In this document: positions 50,822-59,883 of the stretch, piece by piece | Layout: the number at the start of each line of letters is the position of its first letter | Position numbering within the stretch: the first letter of the stretch is position 1 | Assembly: GCA_001725945.1 (NCBI GenBank) | Contig: LRMT01000066.1 | Location: forward strand, 1-64,000 | Length of the DNA: 64,000 nt | Source of the DNA: Cupriavidus sp. UYMMa02A | GTDB taxonomy: Bacteria; Pseudomonadota; Gammaproteobacteria; Burkholderiales; Burkholderiaceae | Reading direction: 5' to 3' | Program-made: the position numbers and the translations under genes | The notes under the pieces: model-generated | Database searches by the model: none | Told to the model about the DNA's origin: nothing | What the model saw: the letters and a program-made list of their open reading frames with translations, nothing else

Positions 50822-51147
50822 GGTCCCTGCGGCCGCCGGACGGTGGCCGCGATGTTCGTTGGCACCCGGGCGCGCGAAAGCAAAAAAGGCGGCTGGAACT
50901 GCCCGCCTTCCCGCGTCGCTTGCTGCCGCGCTTGCGCGCCGGCTGTGCAAACAAGCAGCGGATTGTAGCGCAAGCCTCGGGGGGAATCCAGCCCCGCCCC
51001 GCCGACATAGTGCAAGCCCTCATGTGACTCGCCTTTCGCGACGGTAGTCCGCGATCTATGCTGAAGTTGTGAGACGCCACGGCACGCAAAACGTCGCAAT
51101 GCCTTTGGGGCGCTCCTGCTATGCCTCAGCCCCGCACGGGAGGGGAT
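50822..51147. other. Gap upstream of tRNA-Leu
   Basis: About 325 bases without a gene I can support. On the minus strand there is a TACAAT -10-like box at 50967-50962, a plausible tRNA-Leu promoter, and downstream of it the terminator-like hairpin described separately. Small open frames in this interval have no recognisable features. Confidence 0.5.
50882..50909 (-). terminator. Terminator-like hairpin just upstream of tRNA-Leu
   Basis: On the minus strand AAGGCGGGC pairs with GCCGCCTT (with one bulge) and is followed by TTTTTT (complement of 50887-50882). No minus-strand gene lies immediately upstream. It could end read-through into tRNA-Leu or terminate a short RNA starting near 50955. Confidence 0.55.
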
Positions 51148-51542
51148 ATGAAAATACCTGCCTTGCTGTTGGCAGCCTCGATGGCGCTTGCATGGTCATC
51201 GACGATCAGGGCTGCCGGTTGTCAGTACGACATGCAATGTAAAGGGGAACGGATTTGCCAACAGGGCCAATGCGTTTTCCCCGATACGGATGAGCAGGTG
51301 GAATCAGCCCCGCCCAAGCCAGCGCAATCCTCCACCAGGACAACAACCCCGGTGATGCCGCACCCGCCGCAGCACCGGCACCAGCCCCGGCGCCGATACC
51401 GGCGCCGCGCGGTTGCTGCACGGTGGCGGGCAAGCTGAAGCTCTCCCCGAACAGCGCCGGCGACACGACGCTGGTGGTCGGAGATGCCTGTCAGGGCATG
51501 ACGAATTCCGGCAAGCCGGTTCCCGGCACGCTCTGCAACTAG
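51148..51542 (+). CDS. Exported cysteine-rich two-part protein, frameshifted
   Basis: Unrecognised protein of about 131 residues. Signal peptide MKIPALLLAASMALAWSS, cleaved near TIRAA. The mature N-terminus is GCQYDMQCKGERICQQGQC, a four-cysteine knot-like cluster. A Pro/Ala linker follows (after repair: APAPAPAPIPAPRG), then a second four-cysteine part beginning CCTVAGKLKL and ending GDACQGMTNSG, VPGTLCN. One base is missing near 51351 (CCGGGTG read as CCGGTG); without it the C-terminal half is lost. Start chosen at 51148 after GGAGGGGAT; an upstream ATG at 51121 would hide the signal peptide. Probably secreted or periplasmic and disulfide-bonded. Function unknown. Confidence 0.7.
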
Positions 51543-51620
51543 TCGAGCTGCGGCCTGCGGAATTGCACGCCTGTGCGCCTGTCTGTCGCCATGGCGACGG
51601 ACAGGGCTTGCCCGGCTCGC

Positions 51621-54600
51621 TCAGGCGGTCATCGGCCCCATGCCCGCCTCCGGCCGCCTGACCCGGAACCATGCCGCATACAGCGCCGGCAGGAACAGCA
51701 GTGTCAGCACCGTGGCGACGATCAGTCCGCCCATGATGGCCACGGCCATCGGTCCCCAGAACAGCGATCGTGACAGCGGGATCATCGCCAGCACGGCAGC
51801 AGCAGCCGTCAGGATGATCGGCCGGAAGCGGCGCACCGCCGCTTCGACAATAGCGTTCCAGGCCGGTACGCCGGCCTGGATGTCCTGCTCGATCTGGTCC
51901 ACCAGGATCACCGAGTTGCGGATGATCATGCCGAGCAGCGCCGTGATGCCCAACTGGGCCACGAAGCCCATCGGCGCACGCAGCAACAGCAGCGTGCCAG
52001 CCGCGCCGATCAGGCCCAGCGGCCCCGTAAGGAACACCATCAACGCGCGCGAGAAGCTGTGCAGCTGGAGCATAAGCAGCGTGAAGATCAGGAAGACGCA
52101 CAGCGGCAGCTGCGCCGCAATCGATGCCCCTGCCTTGCCGCTCTCCTCCTCCGCCCCGGCCACGGTAATGCGGTAGCCCGGCGGCAATTGCTCCCGCAGC
52201 TTGTTGAGCAGCGGATTGATCTGCGCGGTCACGGTCGGGCCCTGGATGCCATCCATCACATCGGCCTGCACGGTCACGCCGAAGTCGCGGTTCTCGCGCC
52301 AGATCACACCCGGCTCGGACCGCAGCGACAGCCGCGCGACCTGCGTGAGCGGCACGACGCGGCCGGTATTGGTCGGCACCTGGATATTGCCGAGGTCCGA
52401 CATGGTGTCGCGCTCGTTGCGCGGCGTGCGCATCATGATGTCGATCAGCTTGTCGCCATCGCGGTACTGGCCCACCGCAATGCCGGTCAGCACGGTCTGT
52501 GTCACGCGCGCGATGGAACCTGTGGTCACGCCCAGCGAGCGCGCCTTGTCCTGGTCGATCTCCAGGCGCAGCATCTTGACGCTCTCGTTCCAGTTGTCGT
52601 TCACGCCGACCGTGTTCGGATTCGCACGCATCAGCGCCTTGACCTGATCCGCGAGCTGGCGCACGCCGGTCGCGTCCGGGCCAATCACGCGGAACTGCAC
52701 CGGGTATGCCACCGGCGGCCCGTTGGGCAGCAACTTGACGCGACCGCGCAAGTTCGGGAACTGGCTGTCAAGCACCGCGATCACGCGCCGGCGCAACGCG
52801 TCGCGGGCCTCGGTCCTGACCGGCATCACGATCACCTGCGCCACGTTGCTCTGCGGGAAGATCTGGTCCAGCGGCAGGTAGAAGCGCGGCGCGCCGGTGC
52901 CGACGAAGGTGGTCAGGCTCTGCACGTCGCGGTCCTGGCGCATGGCGGCCTCGAAGCGCTTGGCTTCGGATTCCATCTGGGCGAAGCTGGTGCCCTCCGG
53001 CATCCACATCTCCACCATCAACTCAGGCCGGCTGGAGTCCGGGAAGAACTGCTTCTCGACGAACTTGAATGCATAGATACCCAGTGCGAACGTCACGAGC
53101 GTGATCACGATGACGGTCTTGCGCCAGGTCACGCACCAGTCGACCAGCCGTCGGAAGCGCGCATAGAACGGCGTATCGAATACCTCATGGTGCTCGCCAC
53201 CGCCCGCGCGCGACTTCAGCAGCAGGTAGCCCAGGTAGGGCGTGAAGTAAACCGCCGCCAGCCACGACAGCACCAGCGCCAACGCGGTCACGGCGAAGAT
53301 CGCGAAGGTGTATTCGCCCACCGTCGACTTCGCCAGGCCCACCGGCAGGAAGCCCGCGGCCGTGATCAGCGTGCCGGTCAGCATCGGCATGGCCGTCGAG
53401 GTGTAGGCATAGGTGGCGGCCTCCATCTTGGAAAGGCCCTCCTCCAGCTTGCGCACCATCATCTCGACGGCAATGATGGCGTCGTCGACCAGCAGCCCGA
53501 GCGCCACGATCAGCGCGCCCAGTGAGATCTTGTGCAGGCCGATGCCAAAGATGTTCATGAACAGGAACGTCACCGCCAGCACCAGCGGAATCGTCAGCGC
53601 CACCACGAGTCCGGGGCGCACGTCGAGGCGCAGCGGCCGCGTATGCAGGCCCAGCGAGACAAAGCTGACCCCGAGCACGATCACCACGGCCTCGATCAGC
53701 ACGTGCACGAACTCGCCGACCGAGCGCTCGACGGCCTGCGGCTGGTCCTGCACCTGGTCCATCTCGATGCCGACCGGCAACTGGCCGCGCAGCCGCTCAA
53801 ACGCGATGCGCAGGTTCTTGCCGAGTTCGATGATGTCGCCGCCCTTCGCCATCGAGATGCCAAGCCCGATCACGTTCTTGCCGTTGTACCGCATGGTGCT
53901 CTGGGGCGGATCGACATAGCCGCGATACACATGCGCGATGTCGCCGAGGCGGATATTGGCAATGCCATTCGGCCCGCGCAGCACCAGGTTTTCCAGATCC
54001 GCCACGCTGGCGAACTGTCCGGACACGCGCACCTGCAGATTGTCTGTCGGCGTGACCAGCACGCCGCTGCCGTTCAGGTTGTTCTGCTGCGTGATCTGGT
54101 CGGCAATGGCATTGATGTCCAGCCCGAGCTGCGCAAAACGCGCCTGGTTGAACTCGATGTAGATCTTCTCGTCCTGCAGGCCCAGCAGCGACACCTTGGC
54201 CACCGCCGGCACGCGCAGCAGCTCCTGGCGCACCAGGTCTGCATACTCGCGCAGTTCCTTGTAGTTGAAGCCATCGGCCGACAACGCGTAGATGGTGCCG
54301 TACACGTCGCCGAACTCGTCGTTGAAGTACGGACCGCGCACGCCGGCCGGCAGCGTCTGCGCGATATCGCCGATCTTCTTGCGCACGGTGTACCAGACCT
54401 GCGCGGTGTCGCTGGCGGGAGACGTGTCCTTGAGCTGGAAGATGACCGTGGTCTCGCCCGGCTTGGAAAAGCTGCGGATCTTGTCGGCGTAAGGCACTTC
54501 CTGCAGTTGCCGCTCGATCTTGTCCGTGACCTGCACGGCGATCTGCTCGGCGGTAGCGCCGGGCCAGAACGCCTGCACCACCATCACACGGAAGGTGAAG

Positions 54601-54731
54601 GGCGGGTCCTCGTCCTGGCCGAGCCGGAAAAACGCCATCAGGCCGGCCAGCAGCAAAACCACGAGCAAGTAGCGGGTCAGCGGCTGGTGCTCCAGGGCCC
54701 AGCGCGACAGGTTGAAACGGGAATGGTCCAT
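51621..54731 (-). CDS. RND multidrug efflux transporter, inner-membrane subunit
   Basis: Proton-driven efflux pump of the AcrB-like HAE family. Intact, 1036 residues, with 12 membrane segments in two halves and two large periplasmic loops. Signatures: an N-terminal LTRYLLVVLLLAGLMAFFRL segment, the TM4 proton-relay aspartates in GALIVALGLLVDDAIIAVEM, and the second-half permease motif LGITALLGMIIRNSVILVDQ. The adaptor gene ends nine bases upstream, so they form an operon. No outer-membrane factor gene follows, so the pump probably uses one encoded elsewhere. Substrate cannot be read from sequence. Confidence 0.93.
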   Translation of the reverse strand: MDHSRFNLSRWALEHQPLTRYLLVVLLLAGLMAFFRLGQDEDPPFTFRVMVVQAFWPGATAEQIAVQVTDKIERQLQEVPYADKIRSFSKPGETTVIFQLKDTSPASDTAQVWYTVRKKIGDIAQTLPAGVRGPYFNDEFGDVYGTIYALSADGFNYKELREYADLVRQELLRVPAVAKVSLLGLQDEKIYIEFNQARFAQLGLDINAIADQITQQNNLNGSGVLVTPTDNLQVRVSGQFASVADLENLVLRGPNGIANIRLGDIAHVYRGYVDPPQSTMRYNGKNVIGLGISMAKGGDIIELGKNLRIAFERLRGQLPVGIEMDQVQDQPQAVERSVGEFVHVLIEAVVIVLGVSFVSLGLHTRPLRLDVRPGLVVALTIPLVLAVTFLFMNIFGIGLHKISLGALIVALGLLVDDAIIAVEMMVRKLEEGLSKMEAATYAYTSTAMPMLTGTLITAAGFLPVGLAKSTVGEYTFAIFAVTALALVLSWLAAVYFTPYLGYLLLKSRAGGGEHHEVFDTPFYARFRRLVDWCVTWRKTVIVITLVTFALGIYAFKFVEKQFFPDSSRPELMVEMWMPEGTSFAQMESEAKRFEAAMRQDRDVQSLTTFVGTGAPRFYLPLDQIFPQSNVAQVIVMPVRTEARDALRRRVIAVLDSQFPNLRGRVKLLPNGPPVAYPVQFRVIGPDATGVRQLADQVKALMRANPNTVGVNDNWNESVKMLRLEIDQDKARSLGVTTGSIARVTQTVLTGIAVGQYRDGDKLIDIMMRTPRNERDTMSDLGNIQVPTNTGRVVPLTQVARLSLRSEPGVIWRENRDFGVTVQADVMDGIQGPTVTAQINPLLNKLREQLPPGYRITVAGAEEESGKAGASIAAQLPLCVFLIFTLLMLQLHSFSRALMVFLTGPLGLIGAAGTLLLLRAPMGFVAQLGITALLGMIIRNSVILVDQIEQDIQAGVPAWNAIVEAAVRRFRPIILTAAAAVLAMIPLSRSLFWGPMAVAIMGGLIVATVLTLLFLPALYAAWFRVRRPEAGMGPMTA

Positions 54732-54740
54732 GCCGCGCCC

Positions 54741-55947
54741 TCAGCCCTGCTGCGGGGCGGAGGCCGCCTTCGGCGCCGGCGATGGCGCCGAGGCAGGGGC
54801 GACAGTCTGCATCGGCCTGACTTTCTGCCCCGGCTTGAGCAGGTGCACGCCGGCCGTGACTATGGTCTGCCCCGGGGCCAGGCCCTGGCGCACTTCGATC
54901 TCATTGCCGACCGGCTCGCCCAGCATGACCTGGACCGGCTTCACCGTGCCGGTGACCGAGTCGTAAATCCAGACCTGGTTGCGGCCCTGCTCCTGCAGCA
55001 GCGCGGTAAGCGGCACGCGCACCGCGGGCGCGCGCGAGTGCGCACGAAGTCACGACCGCGGTCATGCCAAGCTTGAGGTCCGGCCGGCGGGTTGGGCACC
55101 GAGACACGCGTGGCGTAGGTGCGGGTCACCGGATCGGCGGCGGCGGCGATCTCGCGCACGCGCGCGGGCAAGGCGTGGCCCGGATCGGCCCAGGTGCGTA
55201 CCGTCACGTCGGTGATGCCGCGCAGCAGGTCGACCTGGTCTTCGGGCAACCCGATCGCCACCTCTTTCTCCGCGGACTGCGCGACCCGGATCACGGGCTG
55301 GCCGGGAGTGATTACCTGCCCGACCTCGGCGTCCACCGCGGTCACCACACCGTCGGCGTCGGACAGCAGCACGGCATAGGCGGTCTGGTTGGCCTGGCTG
55401 CGCAGGCCCGCCGCGGCTTGCTTCAGGCGCGATTCGGCGGCGTCGAAGGTAGCCTGGCGCCGGTGCTGTTCCGCCGCGCTGATAAAGCCCTTGGCGAAGA
55501 GTTCGTTGTAGCGCTTGAGGTCGGATGCGGCCAGGTCCCGGTCCGTGCGCGCCGCCTCGTACTGCGCGCGCGAGCCTGCCTCGGCCAGCGACAGGTCGGT
55601 CGGATCCAGGCGCGCCAGCGGCTGGCCCTTGCGCACCACGGCGCCCACGTCGACCAGGCGCGCCGCAATCTTGCCGCCGACGCGGAAACCGAGCCGCGAC
55701 TCCACGCGCGCCGCACATCGCCAGAGAACTCGAACGTCGTCTTGCCTGTGTGCTGGCTGAGTTGCAGTAACCGGACGGGCCGCACCTCGGGCGTGGGCTC
55801 GCTCTTTTTTCCGCAACCCGCCAGCGCCACGACCACCCCCGCAAGCACGGCGGCGCCAACGCGGACAAACCGCTGCCGCGACAAGAGATGGGAGGAGGTC
55901 TCAGGACGAACGGCCGCAACTTCCGGCACCTGGCAATGCACTGGCAT
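54741..55947 (-). CDS. RND efflux membrane-fusion (adaptor) lipoprotein, several frameshifts
   Basis: Periplasmic adaptor linking the RND pump to an outer-membrane channel. Lipoprotein signal with lipobox VVALAGC followed by GKKSEPTPEVRPVRLLQL. Then barrel/lipoyl half-motifs (SRLGFRVGGKIAARLVDVG, VRKGQPLARLDPTDL), an alpha-helical hairpin (LAASDLKRYNELFAKGFISA), the second lipoyl half (ADGVVTAVDAEVGQVITPGQ) and the C-terminal barrel (NQVWIYDSVTGTVKPVQVML). Breaks: near 55711 (CGGGCG read as CGGCG), near 55085 (net shift of one base, cause unclear) and near 55032 (one base missing). About 400 residues. Start taken at 55947 (MPVHCQVPEV); it has no obvious ribosome binding site, so a later start is possible. 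Confidence 0.88.
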
Positions 55948-56290
55948 GGATGAGCAGCGAATCGAACAACGTGGGAGAAGCTGATGCGCCCTGTTCGAGC
56001 GCCTGATAATGCACAACCAGCGAGACAATGATGTGTATCGGCAACTAATAACTAGCCGGTCAGCAATATAACGAGCCCCCTCAGGTGCGTCAAACGCCGG
56101 GGGGATGAAACGGCCAAAATGGCCACCGAAGCTTCCTTCTAGACAGACGAACTGCGTCAAATGTCGGTTGAACCGTCTGGCGCATGCCCCGGCAGCGGGC
56201 GCCGGGCTTGCAACAGCGCAATGCTACAATCCGGCCGCCGCCGGCCCTGACGCCGCCCGTACCTCCCCACCTCAACAGACCGAGACCGGC
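55948..56290. other. Intergenic region between divergent efflux operon and hpnD
   Basis: About 340 bases with no supported gene. The left half is AT-rich and carries the efflux promoter. The right half leads into hpnD and has a TACAAT box at 56225-56230 that could be its -10, without a good -35. Confidence 0.5.
56065..56093 (-). promoter_or_regulatory. Sigma70-type promoter of the RND efflux operon
   Basis: On the minus strand TTGACG (56093-56088), a 17-base spacer and TATATT (56070-56065) make a near-consensus promoter about 110 bases upstream of the adaptor start. No regulator gene adjoins it. Confidence 0.75.
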
Positions 56291-57124
56291 GTGACGCCCG
56301 ATCAGTATTGCCAAGAGAAAGTCGCCCAGAGCGGCTCCAGTTTCTACTACAGCTTCCTGTTCCTGCCAGCGGAGCGCAGGCGCGCCATCACGGCGCTTTA
56401 CGCCTGGTGCCGCGAGTCGACGACGTGGTCGACGACACCCACGACCCCGGACTGGCCCACCAGCAATTGGACTGGTGGCGCGGCGAGCTGCGCAGGCTGT
56501 TCGAAGGCGAGCCGACCCACCCCGTCACGCAGGCGCTGCGCCCCCATGTCAAGGCGGCCGGCCTGCCGCACGCCGAAATGTCCGAAGTGCTGGACGGCAT
56601 GGAAATGGACCTGACCCAGAGCCGGTATCTCGACGAGACTGGCCTGAACCGCTATTGCCACTGCGTAGCCGGCGTAGTCGGCACGCTGAGCGCGCGCCTG
56701 TTTGGCTATTCGGATCCGCATACGCTCGTGTTCGCCGAAAAACTCGGGCTGTCGCTGCAGCTGATCAACATCCTGCGCGACGTCGGCGAAGACGCGCGCC
56801 GCGGCCGCATCTACCTGCCGGTGGATACGCTGCAGCGCTTCCAGGTGCCTGCCTCCGAGATTCTGCAGGCGAAGCATTCGGAGCGCTTTGTTGCGCTGAT
56901 GCAGTACCACGCCGGCGCGCCAGGACCCTGTACCACGAGGCGCTGGAACTGCTGCCGCGCCAGGACCGCCGCGCCCAGCGCGCGGGCCTGCTGATGGGGG
57001 CCATCTATCACGCCCTGCTCGATGAAATCGAGCGCAGTGACTACCAGGTGCTGAACCAGCGTATCGCCCTGACGCCGCTGCGCAAGCTTTGGATCGCCTG
57101 GAAGACATGGGTGCGCAATAGCTG
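56291..57124 (+). CDS. hpnD: Presqualene diphosphate synthase HpnD, two frameshifts
   Basis: Joins two farnesyl diphosphates to presqualene diphosphate, the entry to squalene and hopanoid lipids. Trans-isoprenyl synthase fold: first Asp-rich motif CREVDDVVDDTHD (after repair), EVLDGMEMDLTQSRY, YCHCVAGVVGTLSARLFGY and the second Asp motif NILRDVGEDARRGRIYLP. About 278 residues. One base is missing near 56415 (GAGGTCGAC read as GAGTCGAC), which destroys the first Asp motif in the raw frame, and one near 56916 (GGCCGCGCC read as GGCGCGCC). The GTG at 56291 (MTPDQYCQ) matches relatives. hpnC, hpnE and shc are not in the window. Confidence 0.92.
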
Positions 57125-57215
57125 AGCTGCTCAGACCCATTTACGCGCCGGGCGGGCAGTGTTCCCGCTTTCGCGCCTTGTTTTCCCTTGCACCGCGCCA
57201 TACGACGCCGCAGCC

Positions 57216-58478
57216 ATGACATGGAACCCCCACCCGCTCGGACAGAGCATTCTTGACCGCGCCGAAGCGCTCGCCCAGTTCTCGGACATGGAAGGCGGCC
57301 TCACCTGCGCCTTCCTCACGCCCGCGCACCGGTCAGCGCAGGCCCTGCTGGCCAATGGATGGAAGCGGCCGGTATGGAGGTGCGTATCGATGCCATCGGC
57401 AACGTAATCGGCCGATATGCGGCGGATCCGACCGCGGGCGCGATGCGCGCGTACTGATGACCGGCTCGCACTTCGACACCGTGCGCAATGGGGGCCGCTA
57501 TGACGGCCGCCTCGGCATCCTGCTTCCGATCGCTGTTGTTGGCGCACTCAACGCGGCCGGCATCCGCCTGCCCTACCACCTCGACGTGGTTGGTTTTGCG
57601 GAAGAAGAAGGCCTGCGCTTCAAGACCAGCTTCCTGGCCAGCAGCGTGCTCGCCGGACACTTCGACCCCGCGCTGCTGGCGCGCACGGATGCCGACGGCG
57701 TGACGATGCGCGAGGCGCTGGCTGCCTCCGGCCTGCCCGGCAATGGTGAACTTGCCACCCTGCAGGCGGCTGCAGTGGATCCGGCCACGCTGCTCGGTTT
57801 TGTCGAAGTCCATATCGAACAGGGGCCGGTGCTGCTGGACAAGGACCTGCCGCTTGGCGTCGTCACGCAGATCGCCGGCAGCAGCCGCTTCCAGGTGCGT
57901 ATCGAGGGGCAAGCCAGCCATGCCGGCACCACGCCGATGGGCATGCGCCGGGACGCCGCCGCCGGCGCTGCCGAGATGATCCTGCTGGTTGAATCGCGAT
58001 GCGGCGCGGTACCTGCCCTCGTAGGTACCGTAGGCCAGCTCCAGGTGCTCGACGGCTCGAGCAATGTCATTCCGGCGGCCTGCACCTTCTCGATGGACAT
58101 CCGCGCCGGCGAAGACGATATCCGCGAAGCCGCCATTGCCGACATCGTGGCCGGCATTCACCAGATCGCCGCGCGCCGCGGCTTGTCCGTCCAGGTGGAC
58201 CGAGTCCAGCCCGTCTACACGCCCCGTGCGCGCGCTGGCTGATGGACCAGTTCGGCGCCGTCCTGCGCAAGCGCGGGATGCCCGCCTTCGAGCTGCCGTC
58301 CGGTGCCGGACACGATGCCATGATGATGCAGCGCATCACCGACATCGCCATGCTGTTCGTGCGTTGCGGGAATGGCGGCATCAGCCATAACCCGTTGGAA
58401 ACGATCACCGCCGAAGATGCGCAGCTCGCCGCCGAGGTGTTCGTGGATTTCCTGAGGCACTTCCAGCCGCAGGCATGA
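57216..58478 (+). CDS. M20-family amidohydrolase (allantoate / N-carbamoyl-amino acid hydrolase type), three frameshifts
   Basis: Zinc-dependent amidohydrolase of the hydantoinase/carbamoylase group. Metal ligands: His and Asp in MTGSHFDTVRNGGRYDG, the Glu pair in VVGFAEEEGLRF, HIEQGPVLL, and the C-terminal His in GGISHNPLE. Dimerisation domain around GQASHAGTTPMGMRRDAAAG. About 420 residues. Breaks: near 57355 (one base missing in the AATGG context), near 57440 (GCGGATG read as GCGATG) and near 58221 (ACGGCCCC read as ACGCCCC). The ATG at 57216 begins MTWNPHPLGQSILDRAEALA. Whether the substrate is allantoate, an N-carbamoyl amino acid or a ureido acid cannot be decided here. Confidence 0.88.
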
Positions 58479-58509
58479 TCGGCGGGCCGCACCGCCCCGC
58501 CAGGCTGCC

Positions 58510-58862
58510 TCAGCCGCCCTGGTACATCTCCCGCCCCAGATCGTAGAGATTCTGGCGCAGCTTGCGGCGCTCATCGGGCGACAAGCTCGAGCCTGAGCGG
58601 CCTTGCGCCCGCTGCGCTCGGCTTCGCGCTGTTCGGCGCGGTGCCGTTCGGCCCGGGCGCGTGCTTCGCGCTGGCCCGCGCCAGCCTCGCTGGCATGGGT
58701 GGAGGACCGCTCGGGCCGCTGCAACAGGTTGGCCATGCCGGCCGACTGGGCAAGGGCTGGCCGCGATGCCGCACACAGCAATAGCGCCGCACCGGCGAGC
58801 ACCACACAGACGCCAGCGGCGCCGTGCAAGGTCAGCCCATGCCGGTTACAGTTCACTTTCAT
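58510..58862 (-). CDS. Small exported Arg-rich protein, frameshifted
   Basis: About 117 residues, function unknown. Signal peptide GVCVVLAGAALLLCAASRP ending ALAQS. The middle is a charged, probably helical stretch (GQREARARAERHRAEQREAE). After one missing base near 58595 the C-terminus reads SLSPDERRKLRQNLYDLGRE, a motif common in small proteobacterial envelope proteins. The ATG at 58862 is the only start giving a signal peptide. Convergent with the amidohydrolase and divergent from ompR. Confidence 0.65.
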
Positions 58863-59093
58863 TGATAATGGCGTTCTTGGCCTCGAACTTGCAGCCGCCT
58901 GGACTGCATGTGGCCGGAAAATCGGTACCCCGTCCGCGCGATCACCGCAATGCAATATGCGGCGGGCCGCAGATAATCCGGTGGCAAGGCACCGCCGACC
59001 GGATAATGACGCGGTGCGCGAAAGACGGTATGCGGCAGTGTAAAGGCAGGGTTCGTGCAAGCCGCCATACCACAGGGTAAAGTATGTAACGTT

Positions 59094-59122
59094 TTGTTAA
59101 GCCATTTTGAGCGAAAGCGATA
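59094..59122 (+). promoter_or_regulatory. Candidate ompR promoter
   Basis: TTGTTA (59094-59099), 17 bases, GCGATA (59117-59122), in an AT-richer stretch just upstream of ompR. The -10 overlaps a short dyad, GCGATAGTCGC (59117-59127). Weak but well placed. Confidence 0.35.
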
Positions 59123-59139
59123 GTCGCTAAGATACCGCC

Positions 59140-59861
59140 ATGGAAAATACCAGCCACAAGATTCTCGTCGTGGACGACGACCCGCGCCTGCGCGATCTGC
59201 TGCGCCGCTATCTGGGCGAACAGGGTTTACGGTACTGGTGGCGGAGAATGCCACCGCCATGAACAAGCTCTGGCTGCGCGAGCGCTTCGACTTGCTCGTG
59301 CTTGACCTGATGATGCCCGGCGAGGACGGCCTGTCCATCTGCCGCCGCCTGCGCGGCGCCAACGACCAGACGCCCATCATCATGCTGACCGCCAAGGGCG
59401 AGGACGTCGACCGCATCGTCGGCCTGGAAATGGGCGCCGACGACTACCTCCCCAAGCCGTTCAACCCGCGCGAGCTGATCGCCCGTATCCATGCCGTGCT
59501 GCGCCGCAAGGGGCCGGCGGAGGTGCCCGGTGCACCGTCGGAAACGCCCGAAACCTTCGCGTTCGGCGATTTCGTGCTGAACCTGGCCACGCGCACGTTG
59601 ACCAAGAACGACGAGGAAATCACCCTGACCACGGGCGAGTTCTCCGTGCTCAAGGTGTTTGCCCGCCACCCGCGCCAGCCGCTGTCGCGCGAAAAGCTGA
59701 TGGAAATGGCGCGCGGCCGCGAATACGAAGTGTTCGACCGCAGCCTGGACGTCCAGATTTCACGGCTGCGCAAGCTGATCGAGCCCGATCCGAGCAACCC
59801 GCGCTTTATTCAGACGGTGTGGGGGCTGGGCTATGTGTTCATTCCCGATGGCGTGAAGTAA
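59140..59861 (+). CDS. ompR: OmpR-type response regulator, frameshifted
   Basis: Two-component DNA-binding regulator. Receiver domain: acidic pocket HKILVVDDDPRLRDLLRRYL, phospho-acceptor Asp in LLVLDLMMPGEDGLSICRRL, Thr in IIMLTAKGEDVDR and Lys in ADDYLPKPFNPREL. C-terminal winged helix with LTTGEFSVLKVFARHPRQPL and DVQISRLRKLIEPDPSNPRF. About 240 residues. One base is missing near 59226 (a T of GGGTTTTACG), joining GEQGF to TVLVAENATAMN; this is an A/T run, unlike most breaks here. ATG at 59140. Followed by envZ after 22 bases. Confidence 0.95.
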
Positions 59862-59883
59862 AACGGTCGGCCGCTCTACCATC

